Of a DNA stretch of 64,000 nt, positions 43,999 to 51,848 are shown piece by piece. The number at the start of each line of letters is the position of its first letter. The stretch's first letter is position 1. A model generated the notes under the pieces. That model made no database searches and was not told the origin of the DNA. It worked only from the letters and a program-made list of their open reading frames with translations. The stretch lies in contig JAXGIW010000004.1 of assembly GCA_040770625.1 (NCBI GenBank), forward strand, positions 124,001 through 188,000. The letters are read 5' to 3'. The DNA comes from 58-81 sp012729145 (lineage in GTDB: Bacteria > Synergistota > Synergistia > Synergistales > Thermovirgaceae). The translations under genes were made by a program, and so were the position numbers.

Positions 43999-45081
43999 CT
44001 ATTTCGGGATGTCTCCCTCCACACCCTCAACGAACCAGTTCATTCCAAGCATCTCTCCGTCGGTCATCTTTGCGCCACTCTTGACGACCACTTCGCCCTT
44101 CTGGTTCTTGACAGGGCCATGGAATACATCCCAGCTGCCGTCAATGATCTTCGCCTTCTCGGCCTCGACGAGCGCCACGATATCGGTCGGAACAGCATCA
44201 GAGATAGGGGCCAGACCTACAAACTCTTCCTTCAGACCCCACCAGATGTCGCTGGACTTCCAGGTTCCTTCTGTCACCTGGCCCACAACATGTTTGTAGA
44301 CCATTCCCCAGTTCCAGATCGGTGCTGTGAGGTGCATGGTCGGGGCGTAGTGGCTCATGTCGTTGTTGTAGCCTACTACGTAGACACCCGCTTCTTCCGC
44401 GGTCTGTGGTGCTGCCCCGGAATCGGCGTGCATGGCGATAACGTCAGCTCCGGCGTCGATGAGAGCAAGGGTGGCCTCTTTCTCCCTTGCGGGATCGAAC
44501 CAGGAGAAAAGCCAGACAACCTTGATCTTCACATCGGGGTTGGACTTGCGCGCACCCAGCGTAAAGGCGTTGATCCCCCTTATGACCTCGGGGATAGGAT
44601 TGGCGGCAACAAAGCCGATCACGTTCTTCTTTGACATCTTCCCTGCAACGAGACCTGAGAGGTATCTTGCCTGGTACATCCTCCCAAAGTAGTTACCCAC
44701 ATTGTCCGCAGTCTTGTACCCCGAGCAGTGCATGAAGATCACTTCGGGATTCTTTGCAGCCACTTCCTGTACGAAATCCATGTATCCAAAGGAGGTGGCA
44801 AAAACGAGCCTGGCGCCGTTCCTGATAAAAGTCTCCATAACCCTGACGGAATCGGGACCCTCGGGGACGGATTCGACGAAGAAGCTCTCTACTCCCGGAA
44901 AGGCCTTCTCCATATCCACCCTGCCCAACTCGTGCATGTAGGTCCATCCGCCGTCACCGACGGGTCCGACATAAACAAAACCGATCTTCAGGTCTTTCTC
45001 CGCCACAGGCTGGAAAGCAAAGGCTACCGAGACTCCGATCACCATCATCAGACAGACCAGCCCAAGAGCAAACTTCTTCAT
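43999..45081 (-). CDS. BMP family nucleoside-binding protein
   Basis: A 360-residue secreted substrate-binding protein. A signal peptide (residues 1 to about 22, KKFALGLVCLMMVIGVSVAFA) is cleaved after AFA; no lipobox cysteine is apparent. The mature part has KIGFVYVGPVGDGGWTYMHE, NGARLVFATSFGYMDFV and GADVIAMHADSGAAPQTAEE, typical of BMP/PnrA-like proteins that bind purine nucleosides. The ATG at 45081 gives the signal peptide directly; upstream in-frame starts were rejected. It heads the transporter operon and has its own promoter and terminator. Confidence 0.92.
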   Translation of the reverse strand: MKKFALGLVCLMMVIGVSVAFAFQPVAEKDLKIGFVYVGPVGDGGWTYMHELGRVDMEKAFPGVESFFVESVPEGPDSVRVMETFIRNGARLVFATSFGYMDFVQEVAAKNPEVIFMHCSGYKTADNVGNYFGRMYQARYLSGLVAGKMSKKNVIGFVAANPIPEVIRGINAFTLGARKSNPDVKIKVVWLFSWFDPAREKEATLALIDAGADVIAMHADSGAAPQTAEEAGVYVVGYNNDMSHYAPTMHLTAPIWNWGMVYKHVVGQVTEGTWKSSDIWWGLKEEFVGLAPISDAVPTDIVALVEAEKAKIIDGSWDVFHGPVKNQKGEVVVKSGAKMTDGEMLGMNWFVEGVEGDIPK

Positions 45082-45131
45082 TAGCACCAGACCCCCCTGC
45101 AATTTGAGTTTCCATTGCCATGTCACTTTAC

Positions 45132-45160
45132 ATTTTGACGAAAAGGACAATAAATTTCAA
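45132..45160 (-). promoter_or_regulatory. Candidate promoter of the nucleoside transporter operon
   Basis: On the minus strand TTGAAA (45155-45160) and CAAAAT (45132-45137) are spaced by 17 bp in the AT-rich gap before the binding-protein gene, giving a leader of about 45 nt. The -35 box is good and the -10 box moderate. No purine riboswitch-like element fits within this short leader. Confidence 0.45.
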
Positions 45161-45191
45161 CCCCCTTTTCGGGGAAGTTTGAAATAAGGAT

Positions 45192-46013
45192 TCATACCCA
45201 GCTGTACAGGACCCTTCCACCGTCAAAAGTGTACCCCGAACTGAAGGAGAAGGCTCCCAGGATTTCAACGGGCGCAAGAGCGAAATGCTCCTCGATCTCC
45301 GAAGGGAAGAAGGTCAGTTTGCCACGGCCCCGCCATGCGATCTCCCCGTATCGGTAATTCTCGGCCCCAAGCGAAACAAGCTCCAGGATCGAGGGGGGAG
45401 CACCCTTCTCGATGGAGGGGAAGTGCCTTATATGGAAAAGGGGAAGGCCCATTGGTCGGGGAAGTTCCCCCGGTGAAGCACTATCAACTATCTCCATCTC
45501 TCCCTCGATCAGCCTCTCTCCGTGAGCCGATGCTATCCCCTTGAGCCGTGTCCCAGGTCCAGGTCGTGCCATTCCGGGGTTCAGGGGGTGATAATCGGTC
45601 ATGAAGACCTGCCCCAGCTTCTTCGGGAATCCCATGAACCAGCCCCTGGCCATGCTGAAATCGTTGTCGACCCATATATGAAGGCATATCTGTCCCTGCC
45701 TCCCCTCGAAGCTGCAGCCTGTCCATATGGCCGCCTCAAGGTACTGGGTCCTCTCCGGGTTAAGCCAGGGCATGTCGCTGTCTTCTTCCCACAAGGACCA
45801 CCACCGGCTGAAAGCAACGTAGGCAAGGTCAGGTTCTTCTCCCGGTTCAAGGGGGTATGGGAGGTAGGACGCGATCACTTCGGGGTCGGTCCTGTAGAGG
45901 ATATTCAGGTACTCCGTTCCGTAGTGCCACGGATAAGGGCCAACTATCGAGGAACGGCCCAAAGGGGTGAGCGGGTAGGAAAACCCCTTCAGCTTGAATT
46001 CTTTCTTTTTCAT
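45192..46013 (-). CDS. Acetoacetate decarboxylase family protein
   Basis: A 273-residue protein of the ADC superfamily. It has the N-terminal substrate-pocket segment GTEYLNILYRTDPEVIASYL and the central WFMGFPKKLGQVF, in which a Lys-Lys pair occupies the position of the Schiff-base lysine of acetoacetate decarboxylase. Family members include decarboxylases, aldolase-dehydratases and enzymes of unknown substrate, so the reaction is not assigned. The ATG at 46013 has GGAGG 7 nt upstream; longer reading frames run into tRNA-Sec. It begins 53 bp after that tRNA and may share its transcript. Confidence 0.8.
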   Translation of the reverse strand: MKKKEFKLKGFSYPLTPLGRSSIVGPYPWHYGTEYLNILYRTDPEVIASYLPYPLEPGEEPDLAYVAFSRWWSLWEEDSDMPWLNPERTQYLEAAIWTGCSFEGRQGQICLHIWVDNDFSMARGWFMGFPKKLGQVFMTDYHPLNPGMARPGPGTRLKGIASAHGERLIEGEMEIVDSASPGELPRPMGLPLFHIRHFPSIEKGAPPSILELVSLGAENYRYGEIAWRGRGKLTFFPSEIEEHFALAPVEILGAFSFSSGYTFDGGRVLYSWV

Positions 46014-46065
46014 CTTTTCTCCTCCCTTGTTCATCTTCCCTGTACACGGGGGAAAAACAAAAAAA

Positions 46066-46162
46066 TGGCGGAGACGTGTGGGGATCGAACCCACCGGGGC
46101 CGGCCGTACCGACCCCCACCGGGTTTGAAGCCCGGGGCACTCACCAGAGCACACTCGTCTCC
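46066..46162 (-). tRNA. selC: Selenocysteine tRNA (tRNA-Sec, anticodon TCA)
   Basis: A 97-nt tRNA on the minus strand. The acceptor GGAGACG pairs with CGTCTCC; the eighth pair expected in bacterial tRNA-Sec is an A-A mismatch. Discriminator G and an encoded CCA (46066-46068) follow. The D stem has six pairs (GTGCTC/GAGTGC with two wobbles). The anticodon stem CCGGG/CCCGG encloses CTTCAAA with TCA. A long variable arm has an 8-bp stem (GGGGTCGG/CCGGCCCC), and the T arm is GTGGG TTCGATC CCCAC. A T7-G-T5 run follows the CCA at once and may help termination. This tRNA inserts selenocysteine at UGA; selA, selB and selD are not in the window. Confidence 0.96.
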
Positions 46163-46174
46163 GACAGCCACAAT

Positions 46175-46203
46175 ATTTTAGATCCTGGCTGGCCCCATGT
46201 CCA
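46175..46203 (-). promoter_or_regulatory. Sigma-70-type promoter of tRNA-Sec
   Basis: On the minus strand TGGACA (46198-46203) and TAAAAT (46175-46180) are spaced by exactly 17 bp. The predicted start is a few bases before the mature tRNA 5' end at 46162. Both boxes differ from consensus at a single position. Confidence 0.68.
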
Positions 46204-46216
46204 TAAAGAAAGGGAC

Positions 46217-46271
46217 CTGAAGTCTCTCCAGAAGATGGGGCCTGGGACACATCTGGCGTCAGGGACTTCAG
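46217..46271 (-). repeat. Long inverted repeat at the end of the sigma factor gene
   Basis: The 8-bp arms CTGAAGTC (46264-46271 on the minus strand) and GACTTCAG (46217-46224) are perfect complements, and the left arm includes the sigma-factor stop codon. Inside them CCAGA/TCTGG and AGATG/CATCT offer competing stems. A T-rich tract (CCCTTTCTTT) follows on the minus strand. It may be an imperfect terminator or an RNA-processing element; it lies next to the selC promoter. Confidence 0.45.
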
Positions 46272-46825
46272 ATCCCCTCTCCAGGTCCTCTTCCGGTTTG
46301 ACTCTCCCCGTTCAGCTTCCGCCTCAGCTTCCGCCTGGCTCTCTGAAGTGCGTTGTCCACTCTTTTTCTCGGCCAGCCAAGTATCTTTGCCGATGAAGTA
46401 ACGGATCCCGTATCCAGAAAGGCGTCCAGTACCGTGCTCTCCGCCACCGAAAGACCCTCCAGCAGATCCAGGTCGATGATCTTTGGGGCCGGGAGTTGAT
46501 GATGCACCTCCAGCTCAGGCGGCAATAGCCTCTTGATGGATCTCTGGGTCTTTTCCCTCCGTAAAAAGGTCACCATCCCGTTCCTTATGCATGAAAAAAC
46601 GAAGGAGGAGAACTTGCCCCGGGAAGGGTCGTATCCATGCACGCCCCTCAGTACCGAGATATATCCCTCCTGTAGCAGGTCGTCAAAATGAAGATCGCCT
46701 GGTCGGCTGAACCGGCAAGCCAGATGTCTTACCAGAGGAGTAAGGAGGACGAGGAGTTCCTCCAGAGACTGACTTTCGCCCTCAAGGCATTTTTCAAGAA
46801 GGTCCCCCGTCGGTTCCGTCCACAT
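46268..46825 (-). CDS. Small sigma-70 family RNA polymerase sigma factor (SigH-like)
   Basis: A 185-residue sigma factor with region 2 at about residues 25-95 (HFDDLLQEGYISVLRGVHGY and FSSFVFSCIRNGMVTFLRRE) and region 4 at about 130-172 (SSAKILGWPRKRVDNALQRA, a helix-turn-helix). No region 1 or full region 3 is present. The size and region 2 pattern resemble the Bacillus SigH group more than classical ECF factors, but this is a judgement by eye. No anti-sigma gene is adjacent. It lies 15 bp after the pyrimidine nucleoside phosphorylase gene and may share its transcript; its target promoters are unknown. Confidence 0.85.
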   Translation of the reverse strand: MWTEPTGDLLEKCLEGESQSLEELLVLLTPLVRHLACRFSRPGDLHFDDLLQEGYISVLRGVHGYDPSRGKFSSFVFSCIRNGMVTFLRREKTQRSIKRLLPPELEVHHQLPAPKIIDLDLLEGLSVAESTVLDAFLDTGSVTSSAKILGWPRKRVDNALQRARRKLRRKLNGESQTGRGPGEGI

Positions 46826-46840
46826 ATCTCCGGTCCTGCC

Positions 46841-48163
46841 CTAATCAACCTCCCTGGGCCCAACTGAACCCAGGAGCAGTTTCGGGGGGGTGACACTTTC
46901 GCCGATCTCGAAAGCACTGACAAGACCGGCTCGAGCCTCTTCCCAACGGACCCCTTCTCCGGAGAAGAATACCCTTGCCAGCGGTTCCTCCGCCGACACC
47001 GCATCACCGATCTTCCTGAGGATCTGGCAGGATACCCCGTGGTCTACTGCATCTTTCTTTGAGAGTCGCCCCCCTCCCAGGAACCTGACGGCATCGCCCA
47101 CCCGTCTTGCATCGCATCTGGTCAGGATTCCGCTCTCAGCGGCGGAGATCTCCCTTATCGTTCTGGAAAGGTGTTCTCCCCTGGAAACCCTTTCCTGAAA
47201 GCGATCAAGGTCGCCCCCCTGGGACCTGACCATCTCCTCGAACTTGCGGAAACCCTTTCCCTCCTCAAGGGATCTCTCGGCGAGGCTCAGGGCTTCATCC
47301 AGCGATATGGAGGGTCTCCCGAGATGGACCATTGATGCCGTCAGTCTCAGGGAGAGCTCCCTCAGGTCGTCGGGCCCTCTCCCGAGCAGGAGGTCGACCG
47401 CCTCGGCGACTTCCGCGGCATTCCCGACCCACATCCCCAGGGGTTGTGACATGTCCGTTATCAGCGCCATGGAGCCCCTTCCCATTGAGGCAGAAAGATC
47501 CACGAGGCTCTCTGCCAGTTCGCGGGCAGAGAGCTGATCTTCCATGAAGGCGCCGCTGCCGCACTTCACATCAAAGACGAACGCCCTCGATCCCCCGGCC
47601 ATCTTCTTGCTGACAATGCTGCTGGTGATGAGTGGTATGGACGGGATAGTACCTGTAACATCCCTCAATTCGTAGAAAAGGGCTTCAGCCGGTGCCAGGT
47701 CCCCGGAGTGGCCGCTTATGGCACACCCTGTACTTCTTACCTGGTCGATGAATCGTCCCATTTCAAGGTGGGCCGAAAAACCCGGGATGGATTCAAGCTT
47801 GTCGACAGTGCCACCAGTGAACCCCAACCCCCTGCCGCTGAGCTTGGCTACAGGCACTCCGCAGGCCGCGGCCAGGGGCACCACCACAAGGCTGGTTTTG
47901 TCGCCCACACCGCCGGTGCTGTGCTTGTCCACGGGGTTGATATCCGGAGGGAAAGTGATCACTCTTCCGGATCTCGTGAGAGCTTCGGTGAAGGTCCGGG
48001 TCTCCATGCCGGACATTCCCCTGAAAAAGACCGCCATCAACCATGCGGCTACCTGGTATTCCGGGATCTCTCCCTTGTGGGCCAGGTTGACGAAATCACG
48101 GATCTCTGAAGTCGTCGCCTCATTCCCGTCTCGTTTTGACTCGATGAAGGCTACAGGGTTCAT
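46841..48163 (-). CDS. pdp: Pyrimidine-nucleoside (thymidine) phosphorylase
   Basis: A 440-residue enzyme splitting pyrimidine nucleosides with phosphate into base and (deoxy)ribose 1-phosphate. The family signature is SGRGLGFTGGTVDKLESIPG; other conserved parts are DKHSTGGVGDKTSLVVVPLA, SIVSKKMAGGSRAFVFDVK and GSGAFM. It starts MNPVAFIESKRDG, close to the usual N-terminus. Its ATG overlaps the purine nucleoside phosphorylase stop as ATGA, forming a nucleoside catabolism pair with it. Confidence 0.95.
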   Translation of the reverse strand: MNPVAFIESKRDGNEATTSEIRDFVNLAHKGEIPEYQVAAWLMAVFFRGMSGMETRTFTEALTRSGRVITFPPDINPVDKHSTGGVGDKTSLVVVPLAAACGVPVAKLSGRGLGFTGGTVDKLESIPGFSAHLEMGRFIDQVRSTGCAISGHSGDLAPAEALFYELRDVTGTIPSIPLITSSIVSKKMAGGSRAFVFDVKCGSGAFMEDQLSARELAESLVDLSASMGRGSMALITDMSQPLGMWVGNAAEVAEAVDLLLGRGPDDLRELSLRLTASMVHLGRPSISLDEALSLAERSLEEGKGFRKFEEMVRSQGGDLDRFQERVSRGEHLSRTIREISAAESGILTRCDARRVGDAVRFLGGGRLSKKDAVDHGVSCQILRKIGDAVSAEEPLARVFFSGEGVRWEEARAGLVSAFEIGESVTPPKLLLGSVGPREVD

Positions 48164-48993
48164 CGGTCCCTCGCACCCAGCCTGCCTATCATGGCCTGAA
48201 CAAGTCGGACCAGTCTCCCGGCGGCATTTCCCATCTCTTCAAGGACCTCCTCGTGGGTGAGTGGGTTCTCGGTCATCCCCGCAGCAAGATTGGCCACGCA
48301 GGATATGACGCAGACCCTCATTCCTATGTGCCTGGCAGCGATAACCTCGGGCACGGTCGACATCCCTACCAGGTCCGCCCCAAGCACTCGCAGCATTCTG
48401 ATCTCTGCCGGCGTCTCGAAGGAGGGACCAGGGAAGGCCGCATAAACACCTCTTTTTACCTGGATACCTGTCTCCAGGGCTGCATCCTCGGCCATCCTGA
48501 TAAGTTCACGATCGTAGGCGCAGGTCATGTCGGGGAATCTCGGCCCCCAGGAGTCCTCATTCTTTCCACGAAGGGGGTTGTACCCCTGCAGGTTGATATG
48601 GTCGTGAACGACCACCAGGTCCCCCGGCGACAATCCGTAGCTTACACCGCCCGAGGCATTGGTGGCGAAATAGAAGGGCACCCCCAACTCGCCGAACACC
48701 CTCACCGGGAAGACGATCTCCTCCGGAGAGTAACCCTCGTAAAAATGGACCCTGCCCTGCATGACCAGCACCGGTGTATCTCCAAGCAGACCGGAGACAA
48801 GCTTCCCGGCATGTCCCGGAGCGGTCGATACGGGCCATCGGGGTATCTCCCTATAGGGGATCTCCACGGCATCCCTGATGGGTTCGACAAAGGAGCCAAG
48901 TCCGGATCCAAGCACCACAACCACTTCAGGTACGTTAAGGATCCTGCTTCTAATCGTTTTCACGGCTCTTGCTACATCTTCCCTGCATAACAT
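48160..48993 (-). CDS. punA: Purine-nucleoside phosphorylase
   Basis: A 277-residue trimeric-type (class I) purine nucleoside phosphorylase cleaving inosine and guanosine to base and ribose 1-phosphate. Evidence includes VVVLGSGLGSFVEPI, QGRVHFYEGYSPEEIVFP, ATNASGGVSYGLSPGDLV, the active-site GPSFETPAEIRMLR, and DLVGMSTVPEVIAARH. GGAGG lies 8 nt before the ATG. The hypoxanthine or guanine released could feed Gpt, encoded at 39780-40289. Confidence 0.95.
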   Translation of the reverse strand: MLCREDVARAVKTIRSRILNVPEVVVVLGSGLGSFVEPIRDAVEIPYREIPRWPVSTAPGHAGKLVSGLLGDTPVLVMQGRVHFYEGYSPEEIVFPVRVFGELGVPFYFATNASGGVSYGLSPGDLVVVHDHINLQGYNPLRGKNEDSWGPRFPDMTCAYDRELIRMAEDAALETGIQVKRGVYAAFPGPSFETPAEIRMLRVLGADLVGMSTVPEVIAARHIGMRVCVISCVANLAAGMTENPLTHEEVLEEMGNAAGRLVRLVQAMIGRLGARDR

Positions 48994-49028
48994 ATCACGG
49001 CCCTCCTGTCCGTTTTTCCCGGCCCGGT

Positions 49029-49916
49029 TCAGGCCCTGGGATGGCTCCGGTCGTAGACATCCCTCAACTCCACGTCAAAATGGGTGTATTTCTCCGTGGT
49101 CATTATCGAGGAATGTCCCAGCAGCTCCTGAAGGGTCCTGAGGTCCATGCCTCTCCTGAGAAGATGGGTCGCAAAGGAATGTCTCAGGATGTGGGGGTAC
49201 AGTCTGGACCCCGATATCCCGGCATCTCTCCCCCGCCGCTGGATCACTCGCCAGACATCCTCTCTCCTCAGGGGCCTCCCGTTCCTGGAAAGGAAGAACC
49301 TCCCGCTGGGAGCGCCTCCAAGCCGATCCCTTCCTAAAGCCAGGTATCTTTCCACCCTGCTCTTGACCTTCCCCACAAGAGGGACTATTCTCTCCCTGCT
49401 CCCCTTGCCCCTCAGTCTGATGGACCCGGAGTCGATCGCCACGTCGGGAAGTTCAAGGGAAGCTATCTCCCCTGCCCTGAGACCGCAGCCGTATCCGATC
49501 TCGATGATGGCCCTGTCGCGAAGCGAAATGGGATCGTCACCTTCGCAGGCATCGAGAAGCCTGTCGACCTCTCCCTCGGTAAGGATTCTGGGGAGCTTTC
49601 TCTCCCGCGATGGAAGCCGGAGCAGATCGGGAGAACCTCCGGAAACCCCCTCCGTTGCAAGGAATCTCATCCAGGACCTGATGGTTGCGGCTGACCTTTG
49701 AATGGACGACCTGCTCCGCCCCCTTTTCGAGAGAAGGGCAAGATATTCGCTTATCCTTTCCGGTAAAGGAGGTGAGGGGGGGATGTCTCTATCGGCACAG
49801 AAGGAGAACCAGCCCCGAAGGTCACTGTAATAGGCGTTAACCGTGTTCTCGGAACTGCCTCTTTCATAGCGCAGATAACTGAAAAAGGGTTCAAGTTCAG
49901 GAAGATCCCTTTTCAT
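49029..49916 (-). CDS. xerD: XerC/XerD-family tyrosine recombinase
   Basis: A 295-residue recombinase with an N-terminal core-binding domain (about 5-90) and a catalytic domain holding the full set of active residues: Arg147 (GCGLRAGEI), Lys171 (RGKGSRER), His242 and Arg245 (PHILRHSFATH), His268 (LLGHSS) and Tyr277 (TEKYTHF). The length and LYPHILRHSFATHLL context match XerD, which resolves chromosome dimers at dif. Nothing phage-like surrounds it, so a housekeeping role is likely. XerC versus XerD cannot be settled here. Confidence 0.88.
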   Translation of the reverse strand: MKRDLPELEPFFSYLRYERGSSENTVNAYYSDLRGWFSFCADRDIPPSPPLPERISEYLALLSKRGRSRSSIQRSAATIRSWMRFLATEGVSGGSPDLLRLPSRERKLPRILTEGEVDRLLDACEGDDPISLRDRAIIEIGYGCGLRAGEIASLELPDVAIDSGSIRLRGKGSRERIVPLVGKVKSRVERYLALGRDRLGGAPSGRFFLSRNGRPLRREDVWRVIQRRGRDAGISGSRLYPHILRHSFATHLLRRGMDLRTLQELLGHSSIMTTEKYTHFDVELRDVYDRSHPRA

Positions 49917-49933
49917 ACTCCGCCGGCCTTCCC

Positions 49934-49958
49934 GGGGAGGGACAATGGGCCCCTCCCC
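49934..49958 (-). promoter_or_regulatory. GC-rich stem-loop between NUDIX and xerD genes
   Basis: On the minus strand GGGGAGGG (49951-49958) pairs with CCCTCCCC (49934-49941) around a 9-nt loop. It sits 12 bp after the NUDIX gene stop and just before xerD. There is no T run, so it is not a standard intrinsic terminator; RNA stabilisation or a factor-dependent stop is possible. Confidence 0.4.
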
Positions 49959-49969
49959 CGTTTTGGCTT

Positions 49970-50497
49970 CTATCTCGAGAGGTACCAGTAGATCGCTGTA
50001 AGTGTCTTGGAGTCCCGTATCTCACCGGACCCCGCCAGGTCCTTCAGCTGATCCCGACTTAGCCTGACCACGTCCATGAACTCATCGCTGTCACCCTCCT
50101 TCGGGGAGTGTGACAGATCCCTGGCGTGGAAGAGTATGATCAGTTCGTTGCTGAACCCGGGCGAGGTGTAGAACCTTGCCACTTCGTTCAACTCCCCGGG
50201 GATGTAGCCTATCTCCTCCTGCAGCTCCCTGGCTGCGGTCTCGGCAGCCTTCTCACCGGGTTCGACTATCCCGGCAGGTATCTCCAGGAGGAATTCACCG
50301 GCGGGGTACCTGAACTGCCTGACAAGAAATAGATCCCCGTTGTCGGCCTCGCTGACCACGCCAACTGCAGGGGCATGCTCCACGACCTCCCGCATTGCTC
50401 TTCCACCGTCGGGAAGTTTGACGCTGTCAACTCTAAGGTTCAGTATCCGTCCACGGTATATCAGGTTCCCGGAGATCTTCTCCTCTCCCGGGGGCAT
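49970..50497 (-). CDS. NUDIX hydrolase, probable ADP-ribose pyrophosphatase
   Basis: A 175-residue NUDIX enzyme. The Nudix box is GIVEPGEKAAETAARELQEE followed by IGY, preceded by LVRQFRYPAGEFLLEIPAG, which is typical of the ADP-ribose pyrophosphatase (NudF) group. These enzymes cleave ADP-ribose to AMP and ribose 5-phosphate. It starts 3 bp after the oxidoreductase gamma-subunit gene ends, so it is probably cotranscribed with that operon. Exact substrate is inferred. Confidence 0.9.
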   Translation of the reverse strand: MPPGEEKISGNLIYRGRILNLRVDSVKLPDGGRAMREVVEHAPAVGVVSEADNGDLFLVRQFRYPAGEFLLEIPAGIVEPGEKAAETAARELQEEIGYIPGELNEVARFYTSPGFSNELIILFHARDLSHSPKEGDSDEFMDVVRLSRDQLKDLAGSGEIRDSKTLTAIYWYLSR

Positions 50498-50500
50498 TGA

Positions 50501-51064
50501 TCAGGCCTTCTTCAGCAGTTCCCGGGCGATCTCACGACCCTTTTCAAAGGCCTCGAGATTCATGGGAAGGAACTGCGGTTTTCTCTTTCCCAGCTTGTCC
50601 TTTATTGTCTCGATACATGCTTCCAGGCCGACCAGGTCCGTTGCCTCCACAATGGCACCCAGCACGACTATGTTGGAGACCTTGTCGCTTCCGAGAGAAA
50701 GGGCGACGCTGTGAGCCGGGATGGGGAAGACGGTAACATCCTTCCTGGGTTCCTGGTATGTGACGAGGTCCGAGTTATATATCAGCAGGCCGCCTGGCTT
50801 GACGGACTTCTCGAACCGTTCCATCGAGGGGTTGTTCATAATTACTGTGACGTCCGCCTCTGCCACCACCGGCGAGGCGATCTCCTCGTCACTGATAGCT
50901 ACCCCGCAGTTCGCGGTCCCACCGCGCATCTCGGGTCCGTAGGAGGGGATCCAGGTGACATGACGGCCTTCGCTGATTGCAGTGTATGCTACCAGCTGGC
51001 CCAGGACCATTATCCCCTGGCCGCCGAAACCGGCGGCGATCATTCCTCTGAAGAATCCGGACAT
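50501..51064 (-). CDS. 2-oxoacid:ferredoxin oxidoreductase, gamma subunit
   Basis: A 187-residue subunit of the POR/KOR/VOR gamma family. It begins with GMIAAGFGGQGIMVLGQLVA and continues with IPSYGPEMRGGTANCGVAIS, both strongly conserved, the latter contacting CoA. It is the fourth gene of the delta-alpha-beta-gamma operon. GGGGAGGG lies upstream of the ATG. The complex oxidatively decarboxylates 2-oxoacids to acyl-CoA and reduces ferredoxin. Confidence 0.92.
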   Translation of the reverse strand: MSGFFRGMIAAGFGGQGIMVLGQLVAYTAISEGRHVTWIPSYGPEMRGGTANCGVAISDEEIASPVVAEADVTVIMNNPSMERFEKSVKPGGLLIYNSDLVTYQEPRKDVTVFPIPAHSVALSLGSDKVSNIVVLGAIVEATDLVGLEACIETIKDKLGKRKPQFLPMNLEAFEKGREIARELLKKA

Positions 51065-51079
51065 ATCATTCTCCCTCCC

Positions 51080-51826
51080 CTATTCGAAGTTCTTGAAGAC
51101 GCCCAGGGGGTAGTGCGGGATCATGGTGCTCTCCGTCCATTCGAAAGCCTGAACGGGAGTCATCCCCCAGTTGGTCGGGCAGTTTGAGAGGACCTCCACA
51201 AAGGAGTACCCCTTCCCCTCGATCTGGTTCTGGAAGGCCTGCTTGATGGCCTTCTTGGCCTCGATGATGTATTTGGGCCTGGCTACAGAGACCCTGGTGA
51301 TAAAACCTGGGGTTTCCAGGGTCGCCAGCAGTTCGCACATCCTCATGGGATAACCCGCAAGCTGCGGGTCCCTGCCAAATGGGCAGGTGGTGGCCTTCTG
51401 ACCTATCAGGGTGGTCGGGGCCATCTGTCCGCCCGTCATCCCGTAGATGGCGTTGTTTATAAAGATAGTGGTCAGTTTCTCACCCCTGTTGGCGACGTGG
51501 ATGATCTCTGCAGTGCCTATTGAGGCAAGGTCACCGTCTCCCTGGTACGTGAAGACGATCTTGTCAGGCCGGGTCCTCTTGATCCCCGTAGCCAGGGCGG
51601 GCGCCCTTCCGTGGGCGGCTTCGCAGAAATCGACATCAATGTAGTCGTACATCAGGGCGGCGCATCCGACAGGCGCTGTCCCTATGGTATCGTTCTGGAT
51701 CCCCAGTTCGTCGATGATCTCGCAGATCAGCCTGTGGGTAATTCCATGTCCGCAACCGGGGCAGTAGTGGGTGTGTACTCCCTTTGCCCAAGCCTTCGGC
51801 CTTTCATATATCTTGATCTCCTTCAT
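51080..51826 (-). CDS. 2-oxoacid:ferredoxin oxidoreductase, beta subunit (TPP-binding)
   Basis: A 248-residue thiamine-diphosphate subunit. HYCPGCGHGITHRLICEII holds the first iron-sulfur cysteines, and the TPP/Mg motif is YQGDGDLASIGTAEIIHVAN, ending in N-A-I-Y-G-M-T-G-G-Q. The catalytic carbanion forms here before electrons pass to the delta-subunit clusters. The ATG at 51826 matches the family start; a longer frame would run into the alpha gene. Confidence 0.94.
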   Translation of the reverse strand: MKEIKIYERPKAWAKGVHTHYCPGCGHGITHRLICEIIDELGIQNDTIGTAPVGCAALMYDYIDVDFCEAAHGRAPALATGIKRTRPDKIVFTYQGDGDLASIGTAEIIHVANRGEKLTTIFINNAIYGMTGGQMAPTTLIGQKATTCPFGRDPQLAGYPMRMCELLATLETPGFITRVSVARPKYIIEAKKAIKQAFQNQIEGKGYSFVEVLSNCPTNWGMTPVQAFEWTESTMIPHYPLGVFKNFE

Positions 51827-51848
51827 TGGTCCGACACCTCCCCTGCAA

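Noticed and set aside
49029..49916. Tyrosine recombinase as a sign of an integrated element
   Set aside because: The protein is of the housekeeping XerC/XerD type, and there are no phage, transposon or attachment-site features around it.
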